Below, in pieces: positions 9,183 to 18,637 of a DNA stretch of 64,000 bases. The first letter of the stretch is position 1; every line of letters starts with the position of its first letter. This DNA comes from Hippea maritima DSM 10411. GTDB lineage: Bacteria > Campylobacterota_A > Desulfurellia > Desulfurellales > Hippeaceae. The notes beneath the pieces were generated by a model. That model was not told the origin of the DNA. It searched no databases and saw only the letters and a program-made list of their open reading frames with translations. Both the position numbers and the translations under genes were made by a program. Location of the stretch: positions 1,623,001 to 1,687,000 of the forward strand of contig NC_015318.1 in assembly GCF_000194135.1 (NCBI RefSeq), given 5' to 3'.

Positions 9183-9965
9183 ATGAAAGGGGTGGAAAAT
9201 GTAAAAGATATGAAAAACATAGAAAGAAGACTAAAGGAGTTTAAACTCTCTGGCATTGCAAAGACACTTGAGGCAAGGAACAGGTATGCCATTGATAATA
9301 ATCTGACATACATAGACTTCTTAAAACTCCTATTAGAGGATGAATACATAAACAGGCAGAGCAACTCATTTAGAAAAAGACTTACAAAATCAAAGCTTGA
9401 CACAACAAAGACTTTAGATAGCTATGATTTCACATACCAACCAAAGCTAAACAAGAAAGAACTCTTAGACATTGCATCCTGCAGGTTCATAGAGGAGAAG
9501 AAAAACATCATATTCATGGGCAATCCTGGAGTTGGTAAAACCCACCTTGCAAATGCGATAGGATTAGAGGCCCTAAAACAGGGATATAAGGTCTTGTTCA
9601 TCCATACCAACGATTTAATCCTAAAGCTCATATCTGCAAGGGGAGATGGAACCTACACCTCAATACTGAACCAGATTCTATCATCTGACCTTCTGATAAT
9701 AGATGAAGTAGGCTTTAAAAAGATCCCATCCAACTATGTGGATGAGTTCTTTGAGGTGATAAGGAGAAGATATGAAAAGGGTTCAATTATAATCACCACT
9801 AATAGACCATTTGAGGAGTGGGCTAACATATTTTCAGATGCCGTTTTGGCCTCTGCCATAGTTGATAGACTTGTCCATCACTGCCATATATTCAAGATAA
9901 CAGGTGAGAGCTATAGAATTAAACACCTAAAGGAGGCAAAAGATAATCAAAACAGTTTAAATTAA
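9183..9965 (+). CDS. istB: IS21 helper ATPase IstB
   Basis: AAA+ ATPase related to DnaC, which assists IstA in target choice and strand transfer. Walker A is GNPGVGKTH and Walker B LLIIDEVG; the sensor segment is SIIITTNRPFEEW. About 260 residues, normal for IstB. ATG 9183 is preferred over GTG 9171 because ATG is the stronger codon; another ATG at 9210 is possible. It follows istA ORF B almost without a gap, consistent with coupled translation. Nearly identical to the copy at 41233-42015. Confidence 0.9.
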   Translation: MKGVENVKDMKNIERRLKEFKLSGIAKTLEARNRYAIDNNLTYIDFLKLLLEDEYINRQSNSFRKRLTKSKLDTTKTLDSYDFTYQPKLNKKELLDIASCRFIEEKKNIIFMGNPGVGKTHLANAIGLEALKQGYKVLFIHTNDLILKLISARGDGTYTSILNQILSSDLLIIDEVGFKKIPSNYVDEFFEVIRRRYEKGSIIITTNRPFEEWANIFSDAVLASAIVDRLVHHCHIFKITGESYRIKHLKEAKDNQNSLN

Positions 9966-10026
9966 CAATCCAAGGGGTGGGGAATTTAAATGACCCAAAG
10001 GTGGGGAAATTTGGTTGACTTTAACA

Positions 10027-10434
10027 GGCTTGAAAGATGCATTGAGACAGAACGACTTTACCTCCTTCATCAACCACCTAAAGACCATCTTTGCAACCAT
10101 TCCCTACACAAACTATGCCAATAATATTTTATCCAAGTATGAGGGATACTACAGCAGCGTTATCTTTGTCTATCTCATGGCTTTGGGTTATGATGTGATT
10201 CCAGAAGACATTACCAATAAGGGAAGAATAGATCTAACGATTAAGACAAAAGATAAGATAGTGATTATAGAGTTCAAGGTGGATCAAGAAAAAGACAAAC
10301 CGATAAGTCAGATAAGAAAGAGAAAGTACTATGAGAAATACTTGGATGAGAAAAAAGATATCTATCTTGTGGGGATGGTGTTTGACTCGGGGGAGAGGAA
10401 TATAGGTAGTTGGAGGGTGGAGGAGATAGATTAA
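10027..10434 (+). pseudogene. 3' fragment of a DUF1703-type nuclease gene
   Basis: Frame open from the IS21 junction (LKDALRQNDFTSFINHLKTI) to a TAA at 10434. It keeps the complete PD-(D/E)XK-like tail: GRIDLTIKTKDK, IIEFKVD, and the end SWRVEEID. Closely similar to residues about 175-310 of the gene ending at 1041. There is no native start; the TTG at 10015 lies inside the IS21 end. It is probably the tail of the gene whose start remains at 7113. Confidence 0.8.
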
Positions 10435-10474
10435 TAGTGGCTGAAAAATCTAAGCATTATCTCCAAAACTCAAC

Positions 10475-11431
10475 TCACCCTTTAATCTCAAAATCAAAAT
10501 CCCTCGATTTTTGTTTTTCAATAATACCAAATCCCTTATTCTCAACGAGTTTTAAAATCCCGTTATCTTCTGAGAAAAACCTAACGCCCACGCCCTTTTT
10601 TGTTAAATAATAAGCCAAGTCAAACAATAGCTCAAGATTCTCCTGCCTCTCCACCACAATTAATGCCTTCTTTTGTTTTTCTTCCAATTGAATCTGATGA
10701 ACATCCCTGTTTATATCCATTAAATACGGCTTCTCAAGGAGCAGGCTAACCAGATTGAGCATATTGAACTCTTCATTCTTCTTTTCAAGCTCATTATAAA
10801 CGGTGTTCATAAATTCAAGATCGGCCAGCGTATCAACAGAAACCCTGTGTTTTACTTTATAAAAGATCTCATCATCATAAACGCAACCCACCTTAAACAG
10901 ATCAGGTCTTAAACCCACAATCGGAAACTGATGTTCCCTTAAGTTTGGCTTATCAGACAGCTTATTTGCAAGCTCCCAGCATTTCCTTCTAAAAACGCCC
11001 ATGCCTTCATGTATAATAGGTTTTTTGTCTTTTGGGCAAAAACCCACAAAATCGAGATCCTTATCACTCAAAATCTTCTCTATTAGCTTATCCAAAGATG
11101 GCGACCAGATCAGCGGACAATCACCGCTAATGAGAATAGGAATGCCGGCTTTATAAACCCCTGCAGCCTTTGTAAGCCTACCGACAACATCGTTTATATC
11201 CCCATCGTAAAGGAAAATATCGATTCTGTGCTCTTTTGCTATGTCAATTAACGGCTTGTTGTCTTCCTCTTGCGTTGTCGCAATAACGATATCATCCACA
11301 TACCTGCTCTTTTTAACACTATCGATAGTCCAATCCAATAGCCTCCTGCTGCCAATCTTTTTAAGCTGTTTTCTTGGCAGTCTTGACGAAGATAAACGCG
11401 CTACAATAAAGGCAACGACACGCTCATTCAT
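10475..11431 (-). CDS. SpsF-like cytidylyltransferase
   Basis: 318 residues with the N-terminal cytidylyltransferase fold of the CMP-KDO/CMP-NeuA synthetase family in its SpsF branch: AFIVARLSSSRLPRKQLKKI (the nucleotide-binding A-R-x-x-S-x-R-L-P-x-K motif), then ILISGDCPLIWSPSL and the C-terminal EHQFPIVGLRPDLF and HRVSVDTLADLEFM. It likely activates a sugar acid as a CMP-sugar for glycosylation. A clear GGAGG lies ahead of ATG 11431. It converges on the nuclease remnant, with 40 bases between them. SpsF homologues often sit beside flagellar or surface glycosylation genes; the substrate is not deducible. Confidence 0.8.
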   Translation of the reverse strand: MNERVVAFIVARLSSSRLPRKQLKKIGSRRLLDWTIDSVKKSRYVDDIVIATTQEEDNKPLIDIAKEHRIDIFLYDGDINDVVGRLTKAAGVYKAGIPILISGDCPLIWSPSLDKLIEKILSDKDLDFVGFCPKDKKPIIHEGMGVFRRKCWELANKLSDKPNLREHQFPIVGLRPDLFKVGCVYDDEIFYKVKHRVSVDTLADLEFMNTVYNELEKKNEEFNMLNLVSLLLEKPYLMDINRDVHQIQLEEKQKKALIVVERQENLELLFDLAYYLTKKGVGVRFFSEDNGILKLVENKGFGIIEKQKSRDFDFEIKG

Positions 11432-11772
11432 TTTTTTACCTCCGAAACATATATAGCAAAATACATACCCTTCTATACTTACTCATCTTTAACGTTTATT
11501 CACTAAACCTAAAACTCTTGTGCAACATGTGATCCACACATACTTAGTATATATAGCAAGTACGTACAAGTTCACAGATTTTTAAAACAAATAAGAGTGA
11601 ACTATTTAAACATAGATTGATTTAAAGTTTTTGGAAAATGCCAATTTTTATGGGACAGCAGGCTATGGACTAGTAATGTAAAACAATAATAATTACACAG
11701 CCTTGGTTCTGTTTGACTTTGTTATAGTAAATATGATAAAAAATAATTAAGAAATAGGTGAGGTGATATAAA
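11432..11772. other. 341-bp divergent intergenic region
   Basis: No coding frame is supported. It separates the minus-strand spsF-like gene from the plus-strand gene at 11773 and must hold both promoters. A candidate plus-strand promoter is listed separately; nothing else definite is seen. Confidence 0.6.
11713..11740 (+). promoter_or_regulatory. candidate sigma-70 promoter for the gene at 11773
   Basis: TTGACT at 11713-11718 and GATAAA at 11735-11740 with a 16-base spacer. A TATGAT overlaps slightly upstream. Prediction by eye only. Confidence 0.4.
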
Positions 11773-12144
11773 ATGATAAAATTAAAAATTGGCATTTTTG
11801 AGGCATTTACATTAAGGGCTATTCTGGTTTTAATTTTTGTTAGTCACGGTTTTTTCGGCCATTGTTATAGTATGGACACAGTAAATACCCCAGAAAACAA
11901 AAACTCAAGTAAAATTGTCATCTTAAGCGGTAAAATCGTAGGACTTGTTGAGGTATCAAAAAATGACGTATATATAACAACAAACTATACCAGCCGTTCA
12001 AGGGTAAGTTATAAGGCTTCAGGAAACCTTAAAGATGAACTAAAAAAATTAAAAGGCAAAGTTGTAGAGGTCAAGGGCATAAGAAAAAGAATAGGTTGGT
12101 CTGGTGAAATAGAAGTTGAAAAAATTATAAAAATAGTGAAATAA
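11773..12144 (+). CDS. small secreted protein of unknown function
   Basis: 123 residues. A long hydrophobic N-terminal segment (LRAILVLIFVSHGFFGHCYS, about residues 15-34) looks like a signal peptide. The mature part is a short beta-rich domain (KIVILSGKIVGLVEVSKND...VVEVKGIRKRIGWSGEIEVE) reminiscent of OB-fold-like periplasmic domains, but no family is recognised with confidence. GGTGAGGTGAT precedes the ATG. The next gene follows after 15 bases, so the two are probably co-transcribed and both act in the cell envelope. Confidence 0.65.
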   Translation: MIKLKIGIFEAFTLRAILVLIFVSHGFFGHCYSMDTVNTPENKNSSKIVILSGKIVGLVEVSKNDVYITTNYTSRSRVSYKASGNLKDELKKLKGKVVEVKGIRKRIGWSGEIEVEKIIKIVK

Positions 12145-12159
12145 AAAAAGGGGTTTTTT

Positions 12160-14154
12160 ATGAAAAAGATTTTAGGAATAATTTTTGCAGTTTTTATTGC
12201 TATTGTTATATCCGTATGGTTCATTTTATTCTCTCAACCGGGGAATAACCTTATAAAGCCAATAGTAGAATCAAAAATAAACAAATCTTTACACTCAAAT
12301 TTAAAGCTAAACACATTCAGCCTAAGACCATCCACTATTTTACTTAAACTTACAAGCCCTGACGGTTCATCTTTATCCGCTTCTGGCACTCACGATCTTC
12401 TCTTCAAAAAACTAAATATAAAGTACAATTTACAAATAGACGCCAACGAACGCTCAACTACATTCAGTAATATAAAATTAAGAGGTCCGTTTAATATCAA
12501 AGGCACCATAAAAGGCACTATAGCTAAAAAACTCACTATAGGTGGCTTAAGTGATATAGCAGGTGGAACTACATCATATAAAATCACACTCTTTGATAAA
12601 AAGCCGAAAAGTGCTACGATAAAGGCCAAAAACTTAAATCTTGAAAAACTTTTGTATGCCTTAAATAAACCCAAATACGCCAATGCTTTAATAAATGCCG
12701 ATATTGATTTTAAAAATCTTTCCAAAAACGCTTTAAAGGGCAAAGCTTTGATCAACATTGCAAATGGAAATATGAACAAAGAAGTTCTAAAAAAAGAGTT
12801 TAATATAAACGCACCTTTAGTAAGATTTAACTCAAAAGCAGAAACAAGTCTTGAAGGAAACCTTATAAAACTTCAGGCAATACTAAATTCAAATCTAGGT
12901 AACAGCGATATAAAGGGTAGTTTTAATCAAAAAAATGAGGCTTTAAACCTTTTGTACAATCTAAGAATAAGCGAACTTAGTGTGCTAAAGCCAATAATCA
13001 AGATAGCCCTAAGAGGAAACTTTGAAACATTGGGTTCTATAGGTGGTAAATCAGATAAATTAAAAATCAAGGGCATAGCAAAGGCAGCGGGTGGCAAGAT
13101 TGATTACAGATTTAACATTCAAAAAAAGAAATTAAAGAGTATCACTGCAAAGATAAACGCAGTAAGGCTCGAAAAACTTCTTTATATGCTTAACCAGCCA
13201 CAATATGCAACAGGCTTTGTTTATTTTACTCTTCATCTTAATGAAGCTAATCCAGAGAACCTCTTGGGAGATCTTAAGGTTAATGTAGATGATGGACTTA
13301 TAAATAAAAGGGTCGTAAAAAATCTATACTCATTAGATGTTCCAAAAATTGCATTTTCTACAGTAGTTGATTCAAAGATAGCTCAATCTATAGCTAACTA
13401 CACTCTAAACATAAAATCATCTCTTGGCTCAGCAAAGATTAACAAAGGCATCTATAACCTTACAAATCAAAATGCAACAGGTAAATACAATATAAACTTA
13501 CCAGATCTTGGAAAGCTATATTTTATTACCAAAAAAAAGCTTAAAGGCAGTAGCCTTATAACAGGATATTTTGAGAAAAAGTCTAAAAACATCGAGGTTG
13601 ATGCATTTTCAAATATGTTCGATGGTAAAATAGAAGCCAAATTGATTAATGACAAGCTAACAGGCTCAGCTAAAGATATAGAAGCTTTAAAGATAGAGGA
13701 TATGTTGAGATATCCGGCGATATTCAAATCAAAGGGTAAGGCAAACTTTCTCTACAACCTTACAACAAAGAAGGGATTTATCAATTCGGACTTCAAAAAT
13801 GGTAAGATCCTGCAAAACAATGTGACCTATCTCATAAAACAAGCCAGTGGCTTTGATATAACAAAAGAAATATACAGCCTAACAACAACAAGAAGCACCA
13901 TAGACAACGGAATCATAACAACCGACCTTGATATGCAAAGCAGGCTAACACATATAAGCTCAAAAAAAGCCCTAATAGACCTAAATAAAAATAAGATTGA
14001 CGCTAAACTCAAGATAGACATAAAGAATAAACCTGTGTATGTAACCTTCAAGGGTAACTTAAACTCACCAAAAGTTGGAATCAACCTAAAGGCTTTAATA
14101 GAGAAAAAGATCAAAAATAAGCTCAATAAATTTCTTAAAGGGCTAAACTGGTAA
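12160..14154 (+). CDS. AsmA/DUF748-like envelope protein
   Basis: 664 residues. One N-terminal membrane anchor (ILGIIFAVFIAIVISVWFIL, residues 4-23) is followed by a long beta-rich periplasmic region of repeating strand patterns and a basic amphipathic C-terminus, the layout of AsmA-like proteins. A long segment is duplicated: LEKLLYALNKPKYANA near residue 165 and LEKLLYMLNQPQYATG near residue 340, each followed by a similar 'N-x-x-x-x-K/R-x-V-x-K' stretch. AsmA-like proteins are linked to outer-membrane lipid homeostasis. The family assignment is by architecture, not by a diagnostic motif. It lies 15 bases behind the small secreted protein. Confidence 0.65.
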   Translation: MKKILGIIFAVFIAIVISVWFILFSQPGNNLIKPIVESKINKSLHSNLKLNTFSLRPSTILLKLTSPDGSSLSASGTHDLLFKKLNIKYNLQIDANERSTTFSNIKLRGPFNIKGTIKGTIAKKLTIGGLSDIAGGTTSYKITLFDKKPKSATIKAKNLNLEKLLYALNKPKYANALINADIDFKNLSKNALKGKALINIANGNMNKEVLKKEFNINAPLVRFNSKAETSLEGNLIKLQAILNSNLGNSDIKGSFNQKNEALNLLYNLRISELSVLKPIIKIALRGNFETLGSIGGKSDKLKIKGIAKAAGGKIDYRFNIQKKKLKSITAKINAVRLEKLLYMLNQPQYATGFVYFTLHLNEANPENLLGDLKVNVDDGLINKRVVKNLYSLDVPKIAFSTVVDSKIAQSIANYTLNIKSSLGSAKINKGIYNLTNQNATGKYNINLPDLGKLYFITKKKLKGSSLITGYFEKKSKNIEVDAFSNMFDGKIEAKLINDKLTGSAKDIEALKIEDMLRYPAIFKSKGKANFLYNLTTKKGFINSDFKNGKILQNNVTYLIKQASGFDITKEIYSLTTTRSTIDNGIITTDLDMQSRLTHISSKKALIDLNKNKIDAKLKIDIKNKPVYVTFKGNLNSPKVGINLKALIEKKIKNKLNKFLKGLNW

Positions 14155-14237
14155 AAAAGAAAAACATATAAATCTGTCTGCGGTTTAACTCAGACAAAAG
14201 CAATGGATCCTTGATTGGGCTAAAACCTAACTCAATG

Positions 14238-14266
14238 CAAAAAGCCGGCCTATTGAAAGACCGGCT
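14238..14266 (-). terminator. intrinsic terminator between converging genes
   Basis: AGCCGG at 14243-14248 pairs with CCGGCT at 14261-14266. Read on the minus strand the hairpin is followed by TTTTT, so it should end transcription of the chemoreceptor gene. It may also slow plus-strand transcription from the AsmA-like gene. Confidence 0.75.
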
Positions 14267-14284
14267 AAACTATTTACTTACTTT

Positions 14285-15967
14285 TTACACTTTGAATCTG
14301 TTTATAAGCTTTCCTACATTATCGGCTACAGCATTCAACTCATCAGCTGATTTTGAGACATTTTCTATAACTTGAGCATTTTCTTCTGTGGCCTTTTTTA
14401 TCTCTTGCATCTGCATGTTTATTTCTGACACTGTAGAGGAGAGCTCTTCTGTTGCTGCAGAAGTTGAATTTACTTCGTTTATAACGCTATTTGTTTTTGA
14501 TACAACATTTTCAGTATTAACCTTATCTAATTTTGCCTGCTCAGTTTCCTTAAGTATTACATTTCCGGTTTCTTCTGTTTTTTCTACGGCTGCTTTTGTA
14601 TAGTTCTGCATTCTATTTATTGTACTTCTTATCTCCTCGGTTGCTCTTTGTGTTTTCTCAGCCAGCTTCCTTACCTCATCGGCAACAACGGCAAAACCAC
14701 GACCAGCATCCCCTGCGCGAGCTGCCTCAATGGCAGCATTCAAAGCCAATAGATTTGTCTGGTCTGCTATCTCGTTTATAACATTGACAATCTGGCCTAT
14801 CTCTTTTGATGCTTCACCTACTGTGTTTATCTGCTCTATAGCCTCTTTTGCAAGCTGGGCGTTCTGCTGCATTCTTTCCACTCTCTTTTCTATGTCTTTC
14901 AGTAACTGTTCGTTGATTTCGCTTACATCCGTAGCAAGTATATTGATATTTTCTGAGGACTTCGCAACACCTTCTATCGCCTGTGCAACGCTGTCTATGG
15001 CACTTGCTACCTCTTGTGTGTTGCTATTTATCTGCTGAGAGGTAGCAGACATTTCGGCAGACGCAGAGGATAGGTTGTGAGACTCCATCTCCAAAAGCTT
15101 TGTTTTATCTTTTATTTCTTTAATCATGTGCTGCGTTTTCTCTATAAACTTATTAAACCACGCGGCAAGCTCGCCCAACTCATCCTTGGTGTAGATATCT
15201 ATGCGTCTGGTTAGATCTCCTTCACCCTCCACTAAGTCTTTCACAGCATCTTCAAATTTTTCAAGTCTAAGCGAGATTATTCTTTTTACAAAAACCAACG
15301 CTATCGCAACAAAAATAATCGCGATTATTATAGTTATAACCACGGTTAATACCAATGTTCTTTTAACCTCTGCCAATGCTTCCGATTTATCAATCTCTCC
15401 TATTATCGCCCAATGTTTATTATAAGCCCTTATAGGTGCATAGGCACTAAGAACAGGAACGCCCCTGTAATCCTTAATTATCCATCTACCGCTCTTTCCA
15501 GCCAATGCTTGCTCAACAGAGGGTGTATCAACCGTAAATATACCTATTGTCGTTTTAAACTTTCTAACCAAAGGGTTGTTTATGGTATCTGTAAACCTAC
15601 TGTTGTTCCTCATTTTTTTATCAGAACCAACCAAATAGACCTCTCCGGTCTCACCAAGACCCACCTCTTTATAATGCCCATCAAAACTCATTATCTTATT
15701 GATTTCATCTATAGGAAATTGAAAAGCCAGTACGCCCACCCTTTTGTTATCTTTGAAAATTGGTGTGGCAATGAAGGCGGCCGGAAAATTATAACTTGGC
15801 TCATAAGGTTCAAAATCCGCAAAGGCTATCTCACCTTTGTTTAAATGCTCGGCTTTTCTATATGCCCTTGCCAAACCGGTATTTGCATAAGGTCCATTTA
15901 TCAGGTTTGTTGCAAAATCCTTTTCTTTGAAATCTGTATAAACTACATACCCTTTATTATCAATCAA
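14285..15967 (-). CDS. methyl-accepting chemotaxis protein, C-terminal part (frameshifted)
   Basis: Second part of a chemoreceptor. It starts inside the sensor domain ([20 protein letters not shown], then [14 protein letters not shown]), followed by a second membrane helix ([20 protein letters not shown], about residues 203-222), a HAMP linker, and the conserved signalling hairpin ([20 protein letters not shown]). There is no start codon of its own with a ribosome site: the TTG at 15967 lies in the broken junction. One extra base in the A6 run at 15966-15971 would fuse it to the upstream ORF into a receptor of about 755 residues. The ligand is unknown; the sensor resembles double-Cache domains. 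Confidence 0.85.
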   Translation of the reverse strand: MIDNKGYVVYTDFKEKDFATNLINGPYANTGLARAYRKAEHLNKGEIAFADFEPYEPSYNFPAAFIATPIFKDNKRVGVLAFQFPIDEINKIMSFDGHYKEVGLGETGEVYLVGSDKKMRNNSRFTDTINNPLVRKFKTTIGIFTVDTPSVEQALAGKSGRWIIKDYRGVPVLSAYAPIRAYNKHWAIIGEIDKSEALAEVKRTLVLTVVITIIIAIIFVAIALVFVKRIISLRLEKFEDAVKDLVEGEGDLTRRIDIYTKDELGELAAWFNKFIEKTQHMIKEIKDKTKLLEMESHNLSSASAEMSATSQQINSNTQEVASAIDSVAQAIEGVAKSSENINILATDVSEINEQLLKDIEKRVERMQQNAQLAKEAIEQINTVGEASKEIGQIVNVINEIADQTNLLALNAAIEAARAGDAGRGFAVVADEVRKLAEKTQRATEEIRSTINRMQNYTKAAVEKTEETGNVILKETEQAKLDKVNTENVVSKTNSVINEVNSTSAATEELSSTVSEINMQMQEIKKATEENAQVIENVSKSADELNAVADNVGKLINRFKV

Positions 15968-16548
15968 AAAATGTCGTACAAGCCAAACTTTTCGAGGATC
16001 TCGTTAAAAGATGGATGATACATTCTATGAACTCCTGAGTAGGTAGATATATCATTGCTTGCTATTAGCTTATTCTTCTGACCAATAGGGTAGCTATTCT
16101 TAACTATATAGAGGTACTGTGCAATAATACCTTCTGGTGATTTTGGAAGATAGTACTTTGTTGGTCTTCTTGGACTAACACCAGGTATATTATAATTTAC
16201 TTTATTTAAATAGTAATTATTGTAATGATTAATTAAAGCTTTTTTTGCCTTATCTATATCTAGGGCAAGGTCTGATGGCAAATTATGAAATGCGTTACTC
16301 AAAAGCATCATTGAATCAATTGTTGTTGTATCTGCAGCTGTAGATATAATCAAGGATTTTGTGTCATTGAAATATCTCTCAATTTCATTTTTCTTTGCAT
16401 CAACAACCGAGGATAACTGATCAAGTCTAGAATTGGTCAAAGACTTTGAGAATTTAACCTGAGTAAATATAAGTATAATACCTGCAACAGAAACTAAAGA
16501 AAGTGTAACCAAGAGAGATATTTTTGCCCTAATACTCTGTAGATTCAT
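15964..16548 (-). CDS. methyl-accepting chemotaxis protein, N-terminal part (frameshifted)
   Basis: 194 residues with the first membrane helix ([20 protein letters not shown], about residues 10-29) and the start of the periplasmic sensor, ending FGLYDIF at a TGA. The expected continuation is in another frame and begins at the very next codon ([12 protein letters not shown]). AAGAAGGAGG precedes the ATG at good spacing. The break lies in a homopolymer (six T on the coding strand where seven would restore the frame). It could be a genuine mutation, a phase-variable tract or a sequencing error. Only the combined protein would signal to CheA/CheW. Confidence 0.85.
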   Translation of the reverse strand: MNLQSIRAKISLLVTLSLVSVAGIILIFTQVKFSKSLTNSRLDQLSSVVDAKKNEIERYFNDTKSLIISTAADTTTIDSMMLLSNAFHNLPSDLALDIDKAKKALINHYNNYYLNKVNYNIPGVSPRRPTKYYLPKSPEGIIAQYLYIVKNSYPIGQKNKLIASNDISTYSGVHRMYHPSFNEILEKFGLYDIF

Positions 16549-16702
16549 TGCCTGTAACCTCCTTCTTAATTTTTGTTATTCATTAAAATACTTTACTTAG
16601 CTCTAAAAACCCTTAGAGATAAACTTTATTAATTAAACAACCAACACTCAAATCAAAGCTACAAAACATAAGACTTAACATTGATAATTAAATTCTATGT
16701 TA

Positions 16703-16753
16703 TTTATATAAAAATTCAAGATAAAAGCTAGGTCTTCACAGAATTAATTATAT
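16703..16753 (+). repeat. direct repeat flanking IS1634-type copy 2 (left)
   Basis: Bases 16703-16750 are identical to 18638-18685 (48 of 48). The match extends to 51 with one mismatch (TAT against AAT). It ends exactly at the element's left terminus, so it is the target duplication of this insertion. Confidence 0.9.
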
Positions 16754-18637
16754 CCCCCTTTCCGCACCCAAACCTCTATTTTATTTGACCAAACCCAAAT
16801 GCACAGAGTAAAAGAATGAAAAGGGTCTTAGAATAAACGGAACAGAAAATGCTTACATCTCCCTCTAAAAAGAGGGGGTATTTAAATGTTACAACAAAAA
16901 GCAGTTATCAAGAACATGGATCACTTAGGACTAATAGCTGGTATGATAGACGAACTAAAGATAGCAGAAACCATAGATGATGAAATACCATCATCAAGCA
17001 AATCAAAGAACCTAAGCTATGGCGAAGCAACAAAGGCAATGATCCTTAACGGTCTTGGTTATGTCAACAAGCAACTCTACCTAACTCCTCTCTTCTTCAA
17101 AGACAAACCACTAAAGAGATTATTCGGAAGGGATGTTGACTTCTCTTGGTTCAACGATGATGCACTTGGTAGAACATTAGATAAGCTCTTTGAATACGGC
17201 GTAAGTGAACTGTATGAAAAGATAGCAAGCAGGGCACTCAAAATACTGAACCTTACACCCTCTACCATACACTTAGACAGCACAAGCTTTCATCTTGACG
17301 GTAAGTATCCAAACCAAAAGACGAAAGAAGAAAAAGAAAAAGAAAAAGGAAAAGTAAAAGAAAGAAATGGAAAAGAAGAAAAGGGAAATAACAGTGAAGG
17401 AAAATGGGGAAAAGGAGGAAAAGAAGAAGAGTATGAGCCAACCCCAGTCTTTATCACCCAGGGATACAGCAGAGACCACCATCCAGAGCTCAATCAGGTG
17501 GTTTTAAATCTTATAGTAGAACACAAAGCAGGCATTCCCATATGGATGAAGCCTGCAGATGGTAATAAAATAGATACACAGGCATTTGCCAATATAGTAA
17601 AGGAGCATATTAACTCTTTAAAGAATGCTAATAATACAAAGACAAAGGTGATAGCCGATGCAGCCCTCTTTAGTTCTAAAACAATGGAAGAGTTTAAGAA
17701 AAACAACATGCTTTTCATCTCAAGGGTTCCATCGAAACTAAAACAGGCAAAAGAGATACTCAAAAACCACAATGAAGAGGAATTTATTCAGCTTGATGAG
17801 AACTATCAGGCTATCCAGTACACAGTAGATTATGAAGGAATGAAACAACAGTGGGTTTTATACAAAAGCAGTTATGCTAAATCAAGAGGGGACAAAACGA
17901 TAAAGAAAGAGTATCAAGAAAAAGAAAAACAGGAAACAAAACTCATTGAGAAATTACAAAAGAGAGCATTTTTCTGTGAAGCTGATGCAAGAAAAGCATT
18001 TGAAGAAAAAACAAAGAAGTTAGAATGCATAATGATATCAGAGGCTAAACTCATATCAAAGCCCAAATACAAAACAAGAGGACGACCAAAACCAAATGCT
18101 AAACCAGACCACTATGAATACTACTGGATTATAGAGACCAAGCCAAATGAAGAATACCTAAAACAAAAACAGAACCAAAAGAGTGGCCTTTTTATCCTTG
18201 CAACCAATGATATGACACTGTCTGCCAAGGAACTGCTTGATGAGTATAAATCTCAACAGAGAATAGAAAGGGGCTTTAGGTTCTTAAAATCACCAGAGTT
18301 TTTAAGCGATGCCATGTTTCTAAAGAACCCAAAACGCATTGAAGCAATGCTTATGATAATGACACTCTCTTTGCTTGTCTATTCTGCCTTGGAATACAGA
18401 ATAAGAAGTGAGCTTAAAAATCAAAACAAATCCTTTCCCAATCAACTTGGCAAACCCATTCAGAATCCCACTGCAAGATGGGTGTTTGAGAACTTCTTTG
18501 CTATACATCTACTCTTACTTAATGGGCAAGAGCAGATTGTTGGGTTGGAAAACAAGCATAGGCTGATATTGGAACTATTGGGTAGTAATTATATGGGGTT
18601 TTATGGTATAAATGGAGAAAGAGGTGCGGAATGAGGG
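16754..18637 (+). mobile_element. IS1634-type element, copy 2, intact
   Basis: 1884 bp with imperfect terminal inverted repeats: left CCCCCTTTCCGCACC, and the right end reversed CCCTCATTCCGCACC. It contains one complete transposase gene. It lies between the chemoreceptor and the gene at 18820 and is bounded by a 48-51 bp direct repeat. Such long duplications are unusual for insertion sequences in general but are known for IS1634 itself. This is the only undamaged member of four copies in the window. Confidence 0.92.
16886..18634 (+). CDS. IS1634-family DDE transposase
   Basis: 582 residues. The N-terminal DUF4277-like domain (residues 1 to about 110, MDHLGLIAGMIDELKIAETI) is followed by the DDE catalytic domain: D131 (TIHLDSTSFH), D258 (KVIADAALFSS) and the Y-R-E-K segment YKSQQRIERGFRFLK near residue 455, which supplies the glutamate. 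Residues about 145-183 form a strongly charged Lys/Glu/Gly-rich insertion between the first Asp and the rest of the fold. GAGGGGG lies upstream of ATG 16886. It catalyses cut-and-paste or copy transposition of its element. The gene ends three bases before the right terminus. Confidence 0.92.
   Translation: MLQQKAVIKNMDHLGLIAGMIDELKIAETIDDEIPSSSKSKNLSYGEATKAMILNGLGYVNKQLYLTPLFFKDKPLKRLFGRDVDFSWFNDDALGRTLDKLFEYGVSELYEKIASRALKILNLTPSTIHLDSTSFHLDGKYPNQKTKEEKEKEKGKVKERNGKEEKGNNSEGKWGKGGKEEEYEPTPVFITQGYSRDHHPELNQVVLNLIVEHKAGIPIWMKPADGNKIDTQAFANIVKEHINSLKNANNTKTKVIADAALFSSKTMEEFKKNNMLFISRVPSKLKQAKEILKNHNEEEFIQLDENYQAIQYTVDYEGMKQQWVLYKSSYAKSRGDKTIKKEYQEKEKQETKLIEKLQKRAFFCEADARKAFEEKTKKLECIMISEAKLISKPKYKTRGRPKPNAKPDHYEYYWIIETKPNEEYLKQKQNQKSGLFILATNDMTLSAKELLDEYKSQQRIERGFRFLKSPEFLSDAMFLKNPKRIEAMLMIMTLSLLVYSALEYRIRSELKNQNKSFPNQLGKPIQNPTARWVFENFFAIHLLLLNGQEQIVGLENKHRLILELLGSNYMGFYGINGERGAE

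Larger units (their letters stand above)
7587..10026 (+). mobile_element. IS21-type element (type I), copy 1, full length
   Basis: 2440 bp, the same length as the copy at 39637-42076. Ends are TGCTAAAG on the left and CTTTAACA on the right. IS21-style multiple terminal repeats are present: AAACTCCCCACC and AAATTCCCCACC on the left, GGTGGGGAATTT and GGTGGGGAAATTT on the right. It carries a two-part istA and istB. Flanking bases (GATGTT left, GGCTTG right) do not match, so there is no target duplication: the left neighbour is IS1634 sequence and the right neighbour a DUF1703 gene, indicating deletion or recombination after insertion. Confidence 0.9.

Noticed and set aside
7587-10026. CRISPR-like reading of the repeated CCCCACC units at the IS21 ends
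   Set aside because: They are IS21 terminal repeats, paired in inverse orientation at both ends, with no spacers.
10410-10610. ORF of 66 residues downstream of the nuclease fragment
   Set aside because: Antisense to the spsF-like gene, with no recognisable features.
16590-16625. Hairpin CTCTAA/TTAGAG upstream of the chemoreceptor as a riboswitch or attenuator
   Set aside because: A six-base AT-rich stem is expected by chance in such sequence.
17290-17493. Open frames of Phe/Ser-rich protein opposite the IS1634 transposase (also at 42351 and 62040)
   Set aside because: They are the reverse complement of the purine-rich charged segment; no start signals and no family, so shadows of the transposase gene.
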